From contig NZ_JOCA01000025.1 in the NCBI RefSeq assembly GCF_000718785.1, positions 88,021-152,020 on the forward strand: DNA of 64,000 nt. The letters are read 5' to 3'. The position numbers and the translations under genes are program-made. Positions 26,931-35,987 of the stretch are shown one piece after another. Each line of letters starts with the position of its first letter. Position 1 is the first letter of the stretch. The notes under the pieces are model-generated. The model was not told where the DNA came from and did not search any database. It saw only the letters and a program-made list of their open reading frames with translations. Source of the DNA: Streptomyces sp. NRRL WC-3626 (GTDB lineage Bacteria > Actinomycetota > Actinomycetes > Streptomycetales > Streptomycetaceae).

Positions 26931-28470
26931 CCTCGAGGGTACGGCGGGGGGGGGGGGGGCGGGGGGGGCGGCGGGGGCCGGGCGTGCGCGGGGGGGGGGC
27001 GCCGCCGGCGGGCCGGCGCGGGGGCGCCAGATCGACACGACGGCGCTGACCGTACGACAACTCGCCCATGCGCGAACCCAGTTCCGCCGGCCTGAAGAGG
27101 CCGAGGGAGAGCAGGGCGTCGGCGTGTTCGTCGGCGGCGCCCACACGGCCCAGCCCGAACGCCTCGGCCACCGCCAGATCCGGTGGCCACGGCGTCTCGT
27201 CCTGGCGCAGATGTCCCACCCGGCCCGGCACCCGCACCGTGCCCTCGTCCGGCCGCAGTTCACCGGCGAGCAGCTTCAGCAGCGTGGTCTTGCCGGCGCC
27301 GTTGGGACCGGTGACGAGAAGCCGGCCGCCCCGGCCGAGAGTGAGGGAACCGAGACGCAGGCGCTCACCCACGCGCACCTCCGCCAGCTGGACGGCGGGG
27401 AGTTGTGCGGTAGCGGTCTCCATGCTGTCCCCGACGTCCCCCGGGATCCCCAAGTGCACGCTGAAGGCCAGCGGGTCCGGCGGAGGTGCCACCGGGTTCG
27501 AGGTCAGCCGCTCCACCCGCTCGCGGGCGTTGCGGACGCGGGCCATGGCGCCGTGCGCCCGGCCACGGGCCCGGAAGCCGCCGTGGCCGAAGTTGGCCAG
27601 TGCCGCCTTGCGCGGGATGGCGCCGAGGCGGGCCGCCTGGCCAATGGCCAGGCGCTCGTTGCGGGCCAGCTCGGACCGCCAGTCCGCGTACTCCTGGAAC
27701 CGGCGGCGGCGCTCCGCCGCCTTCGCCGCGCGGTAGCCGGCATACCCGTCGCCGTACCGGGTGACTCTCCCCGCCTCGGCCTCCAGGACCGTGGTGGTCA
27801 GGCGTTCCAGGAAGACGCGGTCGTGGGTGACCACGAGTACCGTGCCGCAGTGCGCCCGCAGTTGTGCCTCCAGCCACTCCACGGCGTGGTCGTCCAGGTC
27901 GTTCGTCGGCTCGTCCAGAAGCAGCAGCTCCGGCCGGCCGGCGAGGACACCGGCCAGGGCGAGACGGGAGCGCTCACCGCCGGAGAGGGTCCCGAGGCGG
28001 CGCCCACGGCCCAGAGCCGGCAGGCCGAGGTGGTGCAGCGCGATGTCCACCCGGTGATCGGCGTCGTAGCCGCCCCGGGCCTCAAGGCGTGCGAGGAGTA
28101 CGGCGTAGGCGGCGAGCGCCGCCCGGTTCTCGCCGTCACCGAGCGCCTGCTCGGCCCGGCGCAACTCCGCCTCCAGAGCACGCAGGTCGGCCAGGGCCAG
28201 GTCGACGGCGTCCTGGACGGTGGCGGTCGGAGGGAGGGGGATGCTCTGCGGCAGATGGCCGACACCCCCCGCGGCGGTCACGGCCACCTCGCCGCCGTCG
28301 GGGCTCTCCTGACCGGCGATCAGCCTCAGCAGGGTGGACTTCCCGGCGCCGTTGTCACCGATCAGCCCTGCCTTCTCACCCTGCTTCAGCGTGAAGGAGA
28401 CCTGGTCGAGGACGGTGCGGCCGGGGTAGCGCTTGGTGACGTGGCACAGGGTGACTTGTGAGGTGTGCAT
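26839..28470 (-). pseudogene. ABC-F ATPase (antibiotic-resistance type), 3' end lost in a G-rich junction
   Basis: The homologous part is 27025-28470, about 482 codons. ABC1 has Walker A GDNGAGKST, signature LSGGERSRLAL and Walker B LLLLDEPTNDL. The linker and ABC2 follow with Walker A GPNGAGKTT and signature LSYGQRRRVDL. Directly after VDLA the sequence becomes P/R/G-only and never reaches Walker B or the H-loop of ABC2, because it enters the G-tract at 26944-27022 and then the antisense of the MFS gene. Such ABC-F proteins protect ribosomes from macrolides, lincosamides or streptogramins. ATG 28470 is backed by GGAGGG. The frame stays open to 26839, but a functional protein is unlikely. Confidence 0.8.
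26944..27022. repeat. Extreme G-rich tract at the MFS/ABC-F junction
   Basis: Nearly all G, with runs of about 14, 8, 5 and 10 or more G separated by single C or short GC units, ending in GGCGCGGGGGCGCC. Nothing else in the window looks like this. It coincides exactly with the point where ABC-F homology ends. It may be an assembly or sequencing artefact, or a real deletion junction. Confidence 0.85.
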
Positions 28471-28721
28471 GTTCGGGTCCCTCCTGGCCGCGTGGGCTTC
28501 AGCCCCGGGCCGGACAGCTGTGGACGATTGCACGGCGAGGCGCGGCGAAGGCGGAGCAGAGCTCTACGCGTCCGGCGCCGGTGATGTCACAGGGAACCCA
28601 TACGGAGGACCGTACGGCACGGCGGGCGATTTGGCAAGACGGTCCGTCTCGTATCGCTGTGGGTGCGGGCGTGGAGGTGGCGGGCGCCGGTGCCCAGGTG
28701 AACTGATTATGATCTTGGGCT
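28471..28721. other. Divergent spacer between the ABC-F and small coiled-coil genes
   Basis: About 250 bp. ABC-F resistance genes are often controlled by ribosome-mediated attenuation, but I could not identify a leader peptide with overlapping hairpins. A small CCGTACGG palindrome occurs near 28609. Nothing else is recognisable. Confidence 0.35.
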
Positions 28722-29003
28722 ATGTCTGTGCAGAGCTCTGAGAAGATCCCTTCCCGCAAACAGAGGCTTCAGGAGAAGCAGCGCCGCCAGTTGGCGGTGG
28801 TCGACACCGTGGACAAGGCCGAGGCGAAGGTCCGCAAGGCCGAGGTCGAACTGGCCGGGGCGGTAGCCGAGGCGGTGCAGGTGTTCGGCGACGAGCAGGC
28901 CGCCTCCGAGGGGCTCGACATGCCGGTCGAGGTGATCCGGCGCCTCGTCGGCATGGCGCAGGAGGAAGCGGCCGGCTCCGGCGACACCGCCGGAGCCCTC
29001 TGA
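28722..29003 (+). CDS. Small coiled-coil protein, conserved-hypothetical type
   Basis: A 93-aa hydrophilic protein. Residues 10-52 form a strongly charged helix with heptad character (KQRLQEKQRRQLAVVDTVDKAEAK region), followed by an alanine-rich helix and a MPVEVIRRLVGMAQEE segment resembling the recognition part of small helix-turn-helix proteins. I recognise no named family. It looks like a common Streptomyces orphan, possibly DNA-binding. The ATG is read just after a TGATTATGATCTT stretch, so the mRNA may have a very short leader. Confidence 0.7.
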   Translation: MSVQSSEKIPSRKQRLQEKQRRQLAVVDTVDKAEAKVRKAEVELAGAVAEAVQVFGDEQAASEGLDMPVEVIRRLVGMAQEEAAGSGDTAGAL

Positions 29004-29198
29004 GTTCGCCGTTGGGCGGTCGTGCGCGCGGCTCCGGTCCTCTTGCCCGAACGGCCGCCGGACGGACGGCGGTTGCTCACATCGGGCCGCGTGCGGCCCC
29101 GCGGTTCGCGCGCCACGCGGAGAGGTCCCGCCGCCCCCACCGCACGCGCGGTGACGAGCCGGAGGCGCGCCGGGCGGGACCGGCCCGGCGCGCACGCT

Positions 29199-29942
29199 TC
29201 ATTCCGGCTGCCAGATCCGGGACAGGGCCTCAGGGCTGAGTACTTGCTCCGGTGAGCCCTGGGCGACCAGCCGTCCGTCGCTGAGGAGCAGACAGGCGTC
29301 GGCCGAGCGGGCGGCCTCCAGGTCGTGCGTGGCCTGGACGACGGTCGTGCCGTCGGCGACCAGGTCCGTCAGGAGGGTCGTGATCCGCGCCCGGGCTTCG
29401 GGGTCCAGCCCGGTGGTCGGCTCGTCCAGCAGCAGCAGGTCGGACTGCTGGGCGAGGCCCTGGGCGATCAGCACGCGCTGGCGCTGCCCGCCGGACAGCT
29501 CGCCGAGTTGGCGGGCGGCGAGGCCCAGGACGCCCAGCCGCTCCATGGCGGAGTCGACCACGGTCCGGTCGTGGCGGGTCAGCCGCCGCCACAGCCCCCG
29601 CTGCCCCCAACGGCCCATCTCCACGGTCTGTCGCGCGGTGAGCGGCAGCGCGTCGCCGACGGCACCACGCTGCGGGACGAAGGCCGGCGGACGGCCGGGT
29701 GCGTAAGTGAGCTGCCCGGATGTGGCATCGATCACTCCGGCGAGGACACCGAGGAGTGTGGACTTGCCGCTCCCGTTCGGTCCGACGAGCGCCGTCATCG
29801 CCAACGCCCGTATGTCGGCAGTGAGTTGGCGCAGTACAAGCCTGCCCGGATAGCCCGCTTCCAGACCGGTGACGCGAACGCGCTGATCGTTCGCTTCGGC
29901 ATCGGGGGATTCGAGGCGGTGTTTGTTGAACATGATTGTCAT
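29199..29942 (-). CDS. aztA: Zinc ABC transporter ATPase AztA
   Basis: A 247-aa ABC ATPase with Walker A GPNGSGKST, Q-loop near PAFVPQR, signature LSGGQRQRVLIAQGL, Walker B LLLLDEPTTGLD and H-loop QATHDLE. It belongs to the metal (Zn/Mn) chelate importer group. It energises the permease encoded divergently at 29958. ATG 29942 and ATG 29933 are both possible; neither has a ribosome binding site, and both lie within or next to the Zur-like box, so translation may be leaderless. Confidence 0.92.
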   Translation of the reverse strand: MTIMFNKHRLESPDAEANDQRVRVTGLEAGYPGRLVLRQLTADIRALAMTALVGPNGSGKSTLLGVLAGVIDATSGQLTYAPGRPPAFVPQRGAVGDALPLTARQTVEMGRWGQRGLWRRLTRHDRTVVDSAMERLGVLGLAARQLGELSGGQRQRVLIAQGLAQQSDLLLLDEPTTGLDPEARARITTLLTDLVADGTTVVQATHDLEAARSADACLLLSDGRLVAQGSPEQVLSPEALSRIWQPE

Positions 29943-29950
29943 TGTAGTGT
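29922..29950. promoter_or_regulatory. Zur-like box inside a leaderless-type promoter
   Basis: TGAACATGATTGTCA (29927-29941) read on the minus strand is TGACAATCATGTTCA. It differs from the Streptomyces Zur consensus TGAAAATCATTTTCA at two positions as I align it. It fills the spacer of a candidate plus-strand promoter, TTTGTT (29922-29927)-N17-TAGTGT (29945-29950), whose -10 ends 7 bases before the aztB ATG. A Zur-Zn block of both divergent genes follows naturally. Confidence 0.7.
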
Positions 29951-29957
29951 TCGCCGT

Positions 29958-30842
29958 ATGGAGTGGTTGACGGCCCCTTTCGAAGTGGCCTTTGTGCAGC
30001 GGGCCCTGTGGGCCGGGATTCTGGTGTCGGCGATCTGCGCCCTCGCGGGGACATGGGTGGTGCTGAGGGGGATGGCCTTCCTCGGTGACGCCATGTCCCA
30101 CGGCCTGCTGCCGGGCGTCGCGATCGCCGCACTGCTCGGAGGCAACCTGCTGGTGGGGGCGGTGGCGAGCGCGGCTGTCATGACGGCGGGTGTCACCGCC
30201 CTCGGCCGCACTCCGAGGCTGTCCCAGGACACCGGTATCGGCCTGCTGTTCGTCGGCATGCTGTCGCTCGGCGTCATCATCGTGTCCCGCTCGCAGTCCT
30301 TCGCCGTGGACCTCACCGGGTTCCTCTTCGGTGACGTACTCGCCGTACGCGAGAGCGATCTGGCCCTCCTCGGGCTGGCGCTGCTGCTGGCGCTGGCCGT
30401 CTCGGCCCTCGGTCACCGGGCCTTCCTGGCGCTGGCGTTCGACGAGCGCAAGGCCAGGACGCTCGGCCTGAGGCCCGGGCCGGCGCACGCCGTGCTCCTC
30501 GGCCTGCTGGCCCTGGCCATCGTGGCCTCCTTCCACATCGTGGGAACGCTGCTCGTCCTCGGCCTGCTCATCGCCCCGCCGGCGGCGGCCCTGCCCTGGG
30601 CGCGCGGCGTGCGGGGCGTCATGGTCCTCGCGGCGCTCCTCGGCGCGGCCGCCACCTTCGGCGGCCTGCTGCTCTCCTGGCATCTGAGCACCGCGGCCGG
30701 CGCGACCGTCTCGGCTCTCGCCGTCAGCCTCTTCTTCCTGTCCCACCTGGCATCCGGGATACGACACAGGCGCCGCGCGGACATCCCCCGGCCCGCCGCC
30801 GACCCCGGGCATGCCCCCACGACCCGACCGAACGAAACCTGA
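29958..30842 (+). CDS. aztB: Zinc ABC transporter permease AztB
   Basis: A 294-aa ZnuB/MntB-family permease with about eight membrane segments. The conserved GDAMSHGLLPGVAIA segment near residue 45 is the family signature. It forms the channel through which zinc released by AztC enters the cell. ATG 29958 directly follows a -10-like TAGTGT, so a leaderless transcript is likely. The next gene begins within 11 bp of the stop. Confidence 0.93.
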   Translation: MEWLTAPFEVAFVQRALWAGILVSAICALAGTWVVLRGMAFLGDAMSHGLLPGVAIAALLGGNLLVGAVASAAVMTAGVTALGRTPRLSQDTGIGLLFVGMLSLGVIIVSRSQSFAVDLTGFLFGDVLAVRESDLALLGLALLLALAVSALGHRAFLALAFDERKARTLGLRPGPAHAVLLGLLALAIVASFHIVGTLLVLGLLIAPPAAALPWARGVRGVMVLAALLGAAATFGGLLLSWHLSTAAGATVSALAVSLFFLSHLASGIRHRRRADIPRPAADPGHAPTTRPNET

Positions 30843-30852
30843 GGCGATCCCC

Positions 30853-32085
30853 TTGTTCGTCCGAAAACACGTCACCTCCCTGACACCGGTACTCCTCTCC
30901 GCTGTTCTGCTGACCGCGAGCTGCGCCGCCCACGACGACGAGCCCGGACCCGGGACCGGATCAAAGGGTGCTTCCCCCACCCCCCACGGCCATGTCGACG
31001 GCGCCACCGAGGCGGCCGAGCAGCAGTCCCGGCTCATCCTCGGCGACCGCGCCACCGGCGAGACCCGGGTACTGGACCTCGTCACCGGCAAGGTCCACGA
31101 GACAGCACGCAGAGCAGGGGTCACCGGACTCACCACGGACGGCCGCTACGGCTACTTCCACGGCACCGACGGCATCCACGTCCTCGACAGCGGCGCGTGG
31201 ACGGTCGACCACGGAGACCACGTGCACTACTACCGCGCGAAGATCCAGGAGACCGGCGAACTCCCCGGCGGCACCGGCACGAGCGTCCGCAGCGACGCGG
31301 GCGTGACCGTGGTGACGGACACCCGCGGAAGAGCGGGTGTGCACCCCCGCTCCGACTCAGCGACGGGCACACCCGTCCGGCTTCCCGGCAGCTACGCCGG
31401 GGCCGTGGTCCCGTACGCGGAACACCTGATCGCCCTGACACGCGACGGCGACGGTCCCGCGCGGGTCGTCGTGCTCGACCGGTCGGGCAAGCGCGTCGCC
31501 TCCCCGGCGTCCGAGTGCGAGGACCCGCGGGGCGACGCGGTCACCCGGCGGGGAGTCGTCCTCGGTTGCGCCGACGGCGCCCTGCTCGTCCACGAGGACG
31601 ACGGCGGGTTCACCGCCGAGAAGATCCCGTACGGCGAGGACGTGCCGGAAGAGGAGCGGGCGACGGGGTTCCGCCACCGTCCGGGCAGCACCGCCCTCAC
31701 CGCCCCCGCGGGGAAGAACGCCGTCTGGGTCCTGGACGTGACCCGACACGCCTGGACCAGGGTGGAGACCGGCCAGGTGATCGCCGCGAACACCGCGGGC
31801 GAGGGAGCACCGCTGGTCGTCCTGGAGGACGACGGAGCCCTGCACGGCTACGACATGTCCAGCGGCAGGGAGACCGCCGTCACCGATGCCCTGCTGAAGG
31901 ACGTCCCGAAGGCGGTGACCGGCGGCACAACGGCACCGGTGATCGAGATCGACCGGAGCCGGGCCTACCTCAACGACCCGTCGGGCAGGCGCGTGTACGA
32001 GATCGACTACAACGACGGCCTCCGCGTCGCCCGCACGTTCGATCTGGACGTCCGGCCGTCCCTCATGGTGGAGACGGGCCGATGA
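30853..32085 (+). CDS. aztD: AztD-like zinc metallochaperone lipoprotein (first copy)
   Basis: A 410-aa lipoprotein with lipobox LLTASC near residue 26 and a beta-propeller-like body of repeated short strands (e.g. GVTGLTTDGRYGYFHGTDGIHVLD). AztD proteins bind zinc outside the membrane and hand it to AztC. I chose TTG 30853, preceded by TGAGGCGA and just after the aztB stop; ATG 30811 would overlap aztB by 32 bases. Its stop overlaps the aztC start. It is paralogous to the gene at 33121, and having two copies in one operon is unusual. Confidence 0.85.
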   Translation: MFVRKHVTSLTPVLLSAVLLTASCAAHDDEPGPGTGSKGASPTPHGHVDGATEAAEQQSRLILGDRATGETRVLDLVTGKVHETARRAGVTGLTTDGRYGYFHGTDGIHVLDSGAWTVDHGDHVHYYRAKIQETGELPGGTGTSVRSDAGVTVVTDTRGRAGVHPRSDSATGTPVRLPGSYAGAVVPYAEHLIALTRDGDGPARVVVLDRSGKRVASPASECEDPRGDAVTRRGVVLGCADGALLVHEDDGGFTAEKIPYGEDVPEEERATGFRHRPGSTALTAPAGKNAVWVLDVTRHAWTRVETGQVIAANTAGEGAPLVVLEDDGALHGYDMSSGRETAVTDALLKDVPKAVTGGTTAPVIEIDRSRAYLNDPSGRRVYEIDYNDGLRVARTFDLDVRPSLMVETGR

Positions 32086-33032
32086 GCATGCGCGCGAGGG
32101 CCGCGCGAGTGCGCGCCCTGTTGCTGACCCTGGTCGCCTTCCTCGTTCTCGCCGCCACGGCGACCGGCTGCACGGGCGGCGGCGACGACCGGCCCCGGAT
32201 CGTGGTGACGACCAACATCCTCGGTGACATCACCCGCGAGATCGCCGGCGACGAGGCGGGCGTCAGCGTCCTGATGAAGCCCAACGCCGACCCGCACTCC
32301 TTCGGCCTGTCGGCCGTGCAGGCCGCCGAGCTGGAGAACGCCGACCTGGTCGTCCACAACGGCCTGGGCCTGGAGGAGAACGTACTGCGGCATGTGGAGG
32401 CGGCCCGCGCGGCGGGCGTGGCCACCTTCGCGGCCGGTGAGGCGGCCGACCCCCTCAGCTTCCACACGGGCGCCGCCGACGTGGACGGAGAGCCCGACCC
32501 GCACTTCTGGACCGATCCCGACCGTGTGCGCAAGGCCGCGGGCCTCCTCGCCGACCGGATCGTCGAGCACGTCGAGGGCGTGGACGAGAAGACGGTCCGG
32601 GACAACGCGGCCCGCTACGACGGACAACTCGGCGACCTCACCGCCTGGATGGAGAAGACGTTCGCCGCCGTCCCCGAGGACCGGCGCGCCCTGGTGACCA
32701 ACCACCACGTCTTCGGATACCTCGCCGACCGCTTCGGCCTCCGCGTGATCGGCGCGGTCGTTCCCAGCGGCACGACACTCGCCTCCCCGAGCTCCTCCGA
32801 CCTGCGCTCCCTCACGCAGGCCATGGAGGAGGCCGGCGTACGCACCGTATTCGTCGACTCCTCCCAGCCCACCCGGCTGGCGGAGGTCCTGCGCCAGGAG
32901 ATGGGCGGTGACGTGGACGTCGTCGCCCTGTACTCCGAATCCCTGACCGAGAAGGGCCAGGGCGCCGGCACCTACCTGGACATGATGCGCGCCAACACCA
33001 CGGCCATGGCCGAGGGCCTCACCGGCGACTGA
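32082..33032 (+). CDS. aztC: Zinc-binding solute-binding lipoprotein AztC
   Basis: A 316-aa cluster A-I metal-binding protein. Signal peptide and lipobox end at C30 (ATATGC). The zinc ligands expected for AztC/ZnuA are visible: H72 (DPHSF), H141 (DPHFW), H208/H209 (TNHHVFGY) and D259 (FVDSS). There is no long histidine-rich loop between H72 and H141, as in AztC, where AztD supplies zinc instead. Its start overlaps the stop of the first aztD-like gene. Confidence 0.95.
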   Translation: MSMRARAARVRALLLTLVAFLVLAATATGCTGGGDDRPRIVVTTNILGDITREIAGDEAGVSVLMKPNADPHSFGLSAVQAAELENADLVVHNGLGLEENVLRHVEAARAAGVATFAAGEAADPLSFHTGAADVDGEPDPHFWTDPDRVRKAAGLLADRIVEHVEGVDEKTVRDNAARYDGQLGDLTAWMEKTFAAVPEDRRALVTNHHVFGYLADRFGLRVIGAVVPSGTTLASPSSSDLRSLTQAMEEAGVRTVFVDSSQPTRLAEVLRQEMGGDVDVVALYSESLTEKGQGAGTYLDMMRANTTAMAEGLTGD

Positions 33033-33120
33033 ACGAACACACCCCCGCGGCCCGGCGGACCGAACGCCGACCGCTCCACCCCCTGACCCGCCCTGACCGG
33101 GGCCGGAGAGGAAACACACC

Positions 33121-34323
33121 ATGAACAAGCCCACGCGTGCCCGAATGGTCATGGGCACGGCCCTCGCCGTGGCGGCATCGATGGCACTGACCGCCTGCGG
33201 CGGCGGCACCGACGACGCCTCGACCGGCGCCGAGCCGAAGCCGACCGGGAACCGCGGGACAGCCACGGTCGCCGACCCGCTGGTCGCCTCCTACGACGGG
33301 GGACTGTACGTTCTTGACGGCGAGACCCTGGAACTGGCGAGGACCATCGAGCTGCCCGGCTTCAACCGGGTCAACCCGGCGGGCGACCAGGACCACGTCG
33401 TCATCTCCACCGACACCGGCTTCCGCGTCCTCGACGCCGCCCGCCAGACCTTCACGGAGACCGAGTTCAAGGGTTCCAAGCCCGGTCACGTCGTACGGCA
33501 CGGGGGCAGGACGGCCCTGTTCACCGACGGCACCGGGGAGGTGAACGTCTTCGACCCCGCGGACCTCGGCGGCTCCGGCCGGCCGCGGGCACGTACCTAC
33601 ACCTCCGCCGAGCCCCACCACGGAGTCGCCATCGAGCTGACCAACGGCGAACTGGTCAGCACCCTGGGCACCGAGGAGAAGCGCAGCGGCGCCCTCGTCC
33701 TCGACAAGGACGGCAAGGAGATCGCACGCGCCGAGAACTGCCCGGGAGTGCACGGCGAGGCCGCCGCCAAGGACGAGGTGGTCGCTCTCGGCTGCGAGGA
33801 CGGCGTACTGCTCTACAGGGACGGCGAGTTCACCAAGGTCGACGCCCCCGACGACTACGCACGCACCGGCAACCAGGCGGGCAGCGACGCCTCCCCGATC
33901 CTCCTGGGCGACTACAAGACCGACCCCGAGGCGGAACTGGAACGGCCCACCCGCATATCGCTGATCGACACCCGCTCCGCCACGATGAAGCTGGTCGACC
34001 TCGGCACCAGTTACTCCTTCCGCTCGCTCGCCCGCGGCCCGCACGGCGAGGCACTCGTGCTCGGCACCGACGGCGTACTCCACAGCATCGACCCGGAGAC
34101 CGGGAAGGTGGAGAAGCGGATCGAGGCGGTCGGTGCGTGGACGGAGCCCCTGGACTGGCAGCAGCCCCGGCCCACCCTGTTCGTCCGTGACCACACGGCG
34201 TACGTCTCCGACCCGGGCAAGCGCCAACTGCACGCCTTCGACCTGGAGTCGGGCAAGAAGCTGACGTCCGTGACCCTGCCGAAGAGCACCAACGAACTGT
34301 CCGGCACGGTGGCCGGCCACTGA
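33121..34323 (+). CDS. aztD: AztD-like zinc metallochaperone lipoprotein (second copy)
   Basis: A 400-aa lipoprotein with lipobox ALTAC near residue 25. The body shows propeller repeats and possible metal-binding patches: PHHGVAIE near 161-168 and NCPGVHGEA near 205-213. It follows aztC by 88 bp with GGAGAGGAAA as ribosome binding site and is the last gene of the zinc operon, closed by a strong hairpin terminator. Alignment by eye with the gene at 30853 shows the same domain order. Confidence 0.88.
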   Translation: MNKPTRARMVMGTALAVAASMALTACGGGTDDASTGAEPKPTGNRGTATVADPLVASYDGGLYVLDGETLELARTIELPGFNRVNPAGDQDHVVISTDTGFRVLDAARQTFTETEFKGSKPGHVVRHGGRTALFTDGTGEVNVFDPADLGGSGRPRARTYTSAEPHHGVAIELTNGELVSTLGTEEKRSGALVLDKDGKEIARAENCPGVHGEAAAKDEVVALGCEDGVLLYRDGEFTKVDAPDDYARTGNQAGSDASPILLGDYKTDPEAELERPTRISLIDTRSATMKLVDLGTSYSFRSLARGPHGEALVLGTDGVLHSIDPETGKVEKRIEAVGAWTEPLDWQQPRPTLFVRDHTAYVSDPGKRQLHAFDLESGKKLTSVTLPKSTNELSGTVAGH

Positions 34324-34337
34324 CCGGCCTCTCTGCC

Positions 34338-34372
34338 GCAACGCCCGCCGACCCTTTGCCGGCGGGCGTTGC
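34338..34372 (+). terminator. Hairpin terminator of the azt operon
   Basis: Perfect 13-bp arms, GCAACGCCCGCCG (34338-34350) and CGGCGGGCGTTGC (34360-34372), with a 9-base loop, 15 bp after the last azt stop. There is no U-tract, as is usual in Streptomyces. Confidence 0.75.
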
Positions 34373-34394
34373 GCACGGGTGCTAGCTTCCTCCC

Positions 34395-35024
34395 GTGGCG
34401 GAACACCAGGATGAGACCAAGGCTGCCTACGACGGCGTCGTCGAGCTCTACGCGTCGCTGTTCGCCGATCGGCTGGAGACCCACCCGTTCTCACGGAACA
34501 TGATCCGCACGTTTGCCGAACTCGTGCGCGAGACGGGCAATCCGCGGGCGGCCGACGTCGGATGCGGGCCCGGGCATCTGACGGCCATGCTGAACGAACT
34601 CGGCCTGGACGCCCGCGGTTTCGACCTTTCCCCGGGCATGGTCGACCACGCCAGGCGGGCCTGTCCAAAGCTGCGCTTCGATGAGGCGACGATGGAGTCC
34701 CTGCCGCTCGAGGACGGCACGCTCGGCGGAGTGCTGGCCCACTACTCGATGATCCACACCCCACCCGGAGAAGTGCCCGCGTTGCTCGCCGAGCAGGTGC
34801 GCGTCCTGGCGCCCGGGGGCCTGCTTCTGGTCTCGTTCTTCGCGACCGACGGACCGGAACCGATCCCCTTCGACCACAAGGTGACACCCGCCTACAGCTG
34901 GCCGGCGGACCGGTTCGCCGAACTGCTGGCCGGGGCCGGCCTCGTCACGTTCGCCCGGCTGCTGCACGACCCCGCCTCCGAACGGGGCTTCCTCGACGCC
35001 CACTTGCTCGCCCGCCGCCCCTGA
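34395..35024 (+). CDS. SAM-dependent methyltransferase (class I, UbiE/Methyltransf_25-like)
   Basis: A 209-aa Rossmann-fold methyltransferase. Motif I is DVGCGPGHLT near residues 54-63; motif II has FDLSPGMVDHAR near 77; the LPLEDGTLGGVLAHYSMIH segment covers motif III/post-I. The substrate is unknown. GTG 34395 lies 6 bases after TAGCTT (34383-34388), a -10-like hexamer, so it may be leaderless. It is convergent with the NmrA-like gene. Confidence 0.87.
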   Translation: MAEHQDETKAAYDGVVELYASLFADRLETHPFSRNMIRTFAELVRETGNPRAADVGCGPGHLTAMLNELGLDARGFDLSPGMVDHARRACPKLRFDEATMESLPLEDGTLGGVLAHYSMIHTPPGEVPALLAEQVRVLAPGGLLLVSFFATDGPEPIPFDHKVTPAYSWPADRFAELLAGAGLVTFARLLHDPASERGFLDAHLLARRP

Positions 35025-35034
35025 GGCCCCTGCG

Positions 35035-35053
35035 GGCGCCCCTTTGGGGGGCC
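35035..35053. terminator. Hairpin between convergent genes
   Basis: GGCGCCCC-TTT-GGGGGGCC forms an 8-bp stem with one mismatch between the stops of the methyltransferase and the NmrA-like gene, a plausible bidirectional terminator. Confidence 0.45.
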
Positions 35054-35060
35054 GACGAGG

Positions 35061-35957
35061 TCACGTGCCCGCGGAACCCTCCGTGAACGCGGTGGCGTGG
35101 TCGGCGACCCACTGACGAAACGTCCGGGGCGCCGTCCCCAGGATGTCGGCCACCGAACCGGTGAGGTACGCGGGCTGTCCGACCGCCGCGCTCCACGCGG
35201 TGAGCAGCATGTCGACGACCGGTCCCGGCGCCGTGCCCCGCGACACATTCCGGAACTCGTCCGGCGTCATCTCCTCGAAAGCGATCCGGATCCCCAGGGC
35301 GTCCGCGATGACGGCCACCTGCGCGGCCTGGGTGAGTGATGCGGGACCCGTGAGGACGTAGTCGCCTCCGGCGTGACCGTCCTGGCTCAGTGCCCGCGCC
35401 GCGACGGCTGCGACGTCGCGGTCGTCGACCGGCGCCGACTCGGCGGCGCCGTAGGGCCACCGGACGACCTCACCGGTCCGGATCGCGGGCGCCCACCAGG
35501 CCTGCGAGTTCGACGCGAGCATCCCCGGCCGGATGATCGTCGACCGGAGTCCGGTGGCCGCGATGAGCCGCTCGATGCCGGCGTGCAGCACGGCCACGGG
35601 ATTGGGCTGCTGGAAGAAGGGGTGCGGCGTCCTGTGCGGGGAGGAGAGGAGGACGACCCGCCGTACGTGTGCTGCCAGCCGCTCGACGACCGCCGCTGCG
35701 GTCCGGGGAGGTGCGGTCCAGACGAGGAAGACCGCACCCGCGCCCCGCAGGGCCGGGTCGAGCGACTCGGGCACGGTGAGGTCACCGCTGAACACCTCGA
35801 CCTCCGGCGGCAGGGCCGCCGTCGCCTCGGAGCGGCGGGTGAGGGCGCGCACCGGCACGCCCTCGTCGAGGAGCCGGCCGACGACGAGGCGGCCGATCCG
35901 GCCTGTCGCCCCGGTCACGAGCACGGGAGGAATGTCTGTCTGTGTCATGCCGCCCAT
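35061..35957 (-). CDS. NmrA-like NAD(P)-binding protein
   Basis: A 298-aa atypical short-chain dehydrogenase-fold protein. The nucleotide-binding motif VLVTGATGRIGRLV is at residues 12-25, and a STIIRPGM segment lies near 140. The active-site YxxxK of true dehydrogenases is absent, as in the NmrA group that acts as redox sensors or quinone reductases. It is divergent from the TetR gene at 36012 across an operator with GTTAC/GTAAC halves and is the probable target of that regulator. ATG 35957 is used; ATG 35948 is an alternative. Confidence 0.87.
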   Translation of the reverse strand: MGGMTQTDIPPVLVTGATGRIGRLVVGRLLDEGVPVRALTRRSEATAALPPEVEVFSGDLTVPESLDPALRGAGAVFLVWTAPPRTAAAVVERLAAHVRRVVLLSSPHRTPHPFFQQPNPVAVLHAGIERLIAATGLRSTIIRPGMLASNSQAWWAPAIRTGEVVRWPYGAAESAPVDDRDVAAVAARALSQDGHAGGDYVLTGPASLTQAAQVAVIADALGIRIAFEEMTPDEFRNVSRGTAPGPVVDMLLTAWSAAVGQPAYLTGSVADILGTAPRTFRQWVADHATAFTEGSAGT

Positions 35958-35987
35958 AGAAACGTTACTCGGTTAAAAAAGCAACTC

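Noticed and set aside
28471..28721. Attenuator leader peptide for the ABC-F gene
   Set aside because: No short leader frame with overlapping hairpins could be made out on the minus strand.
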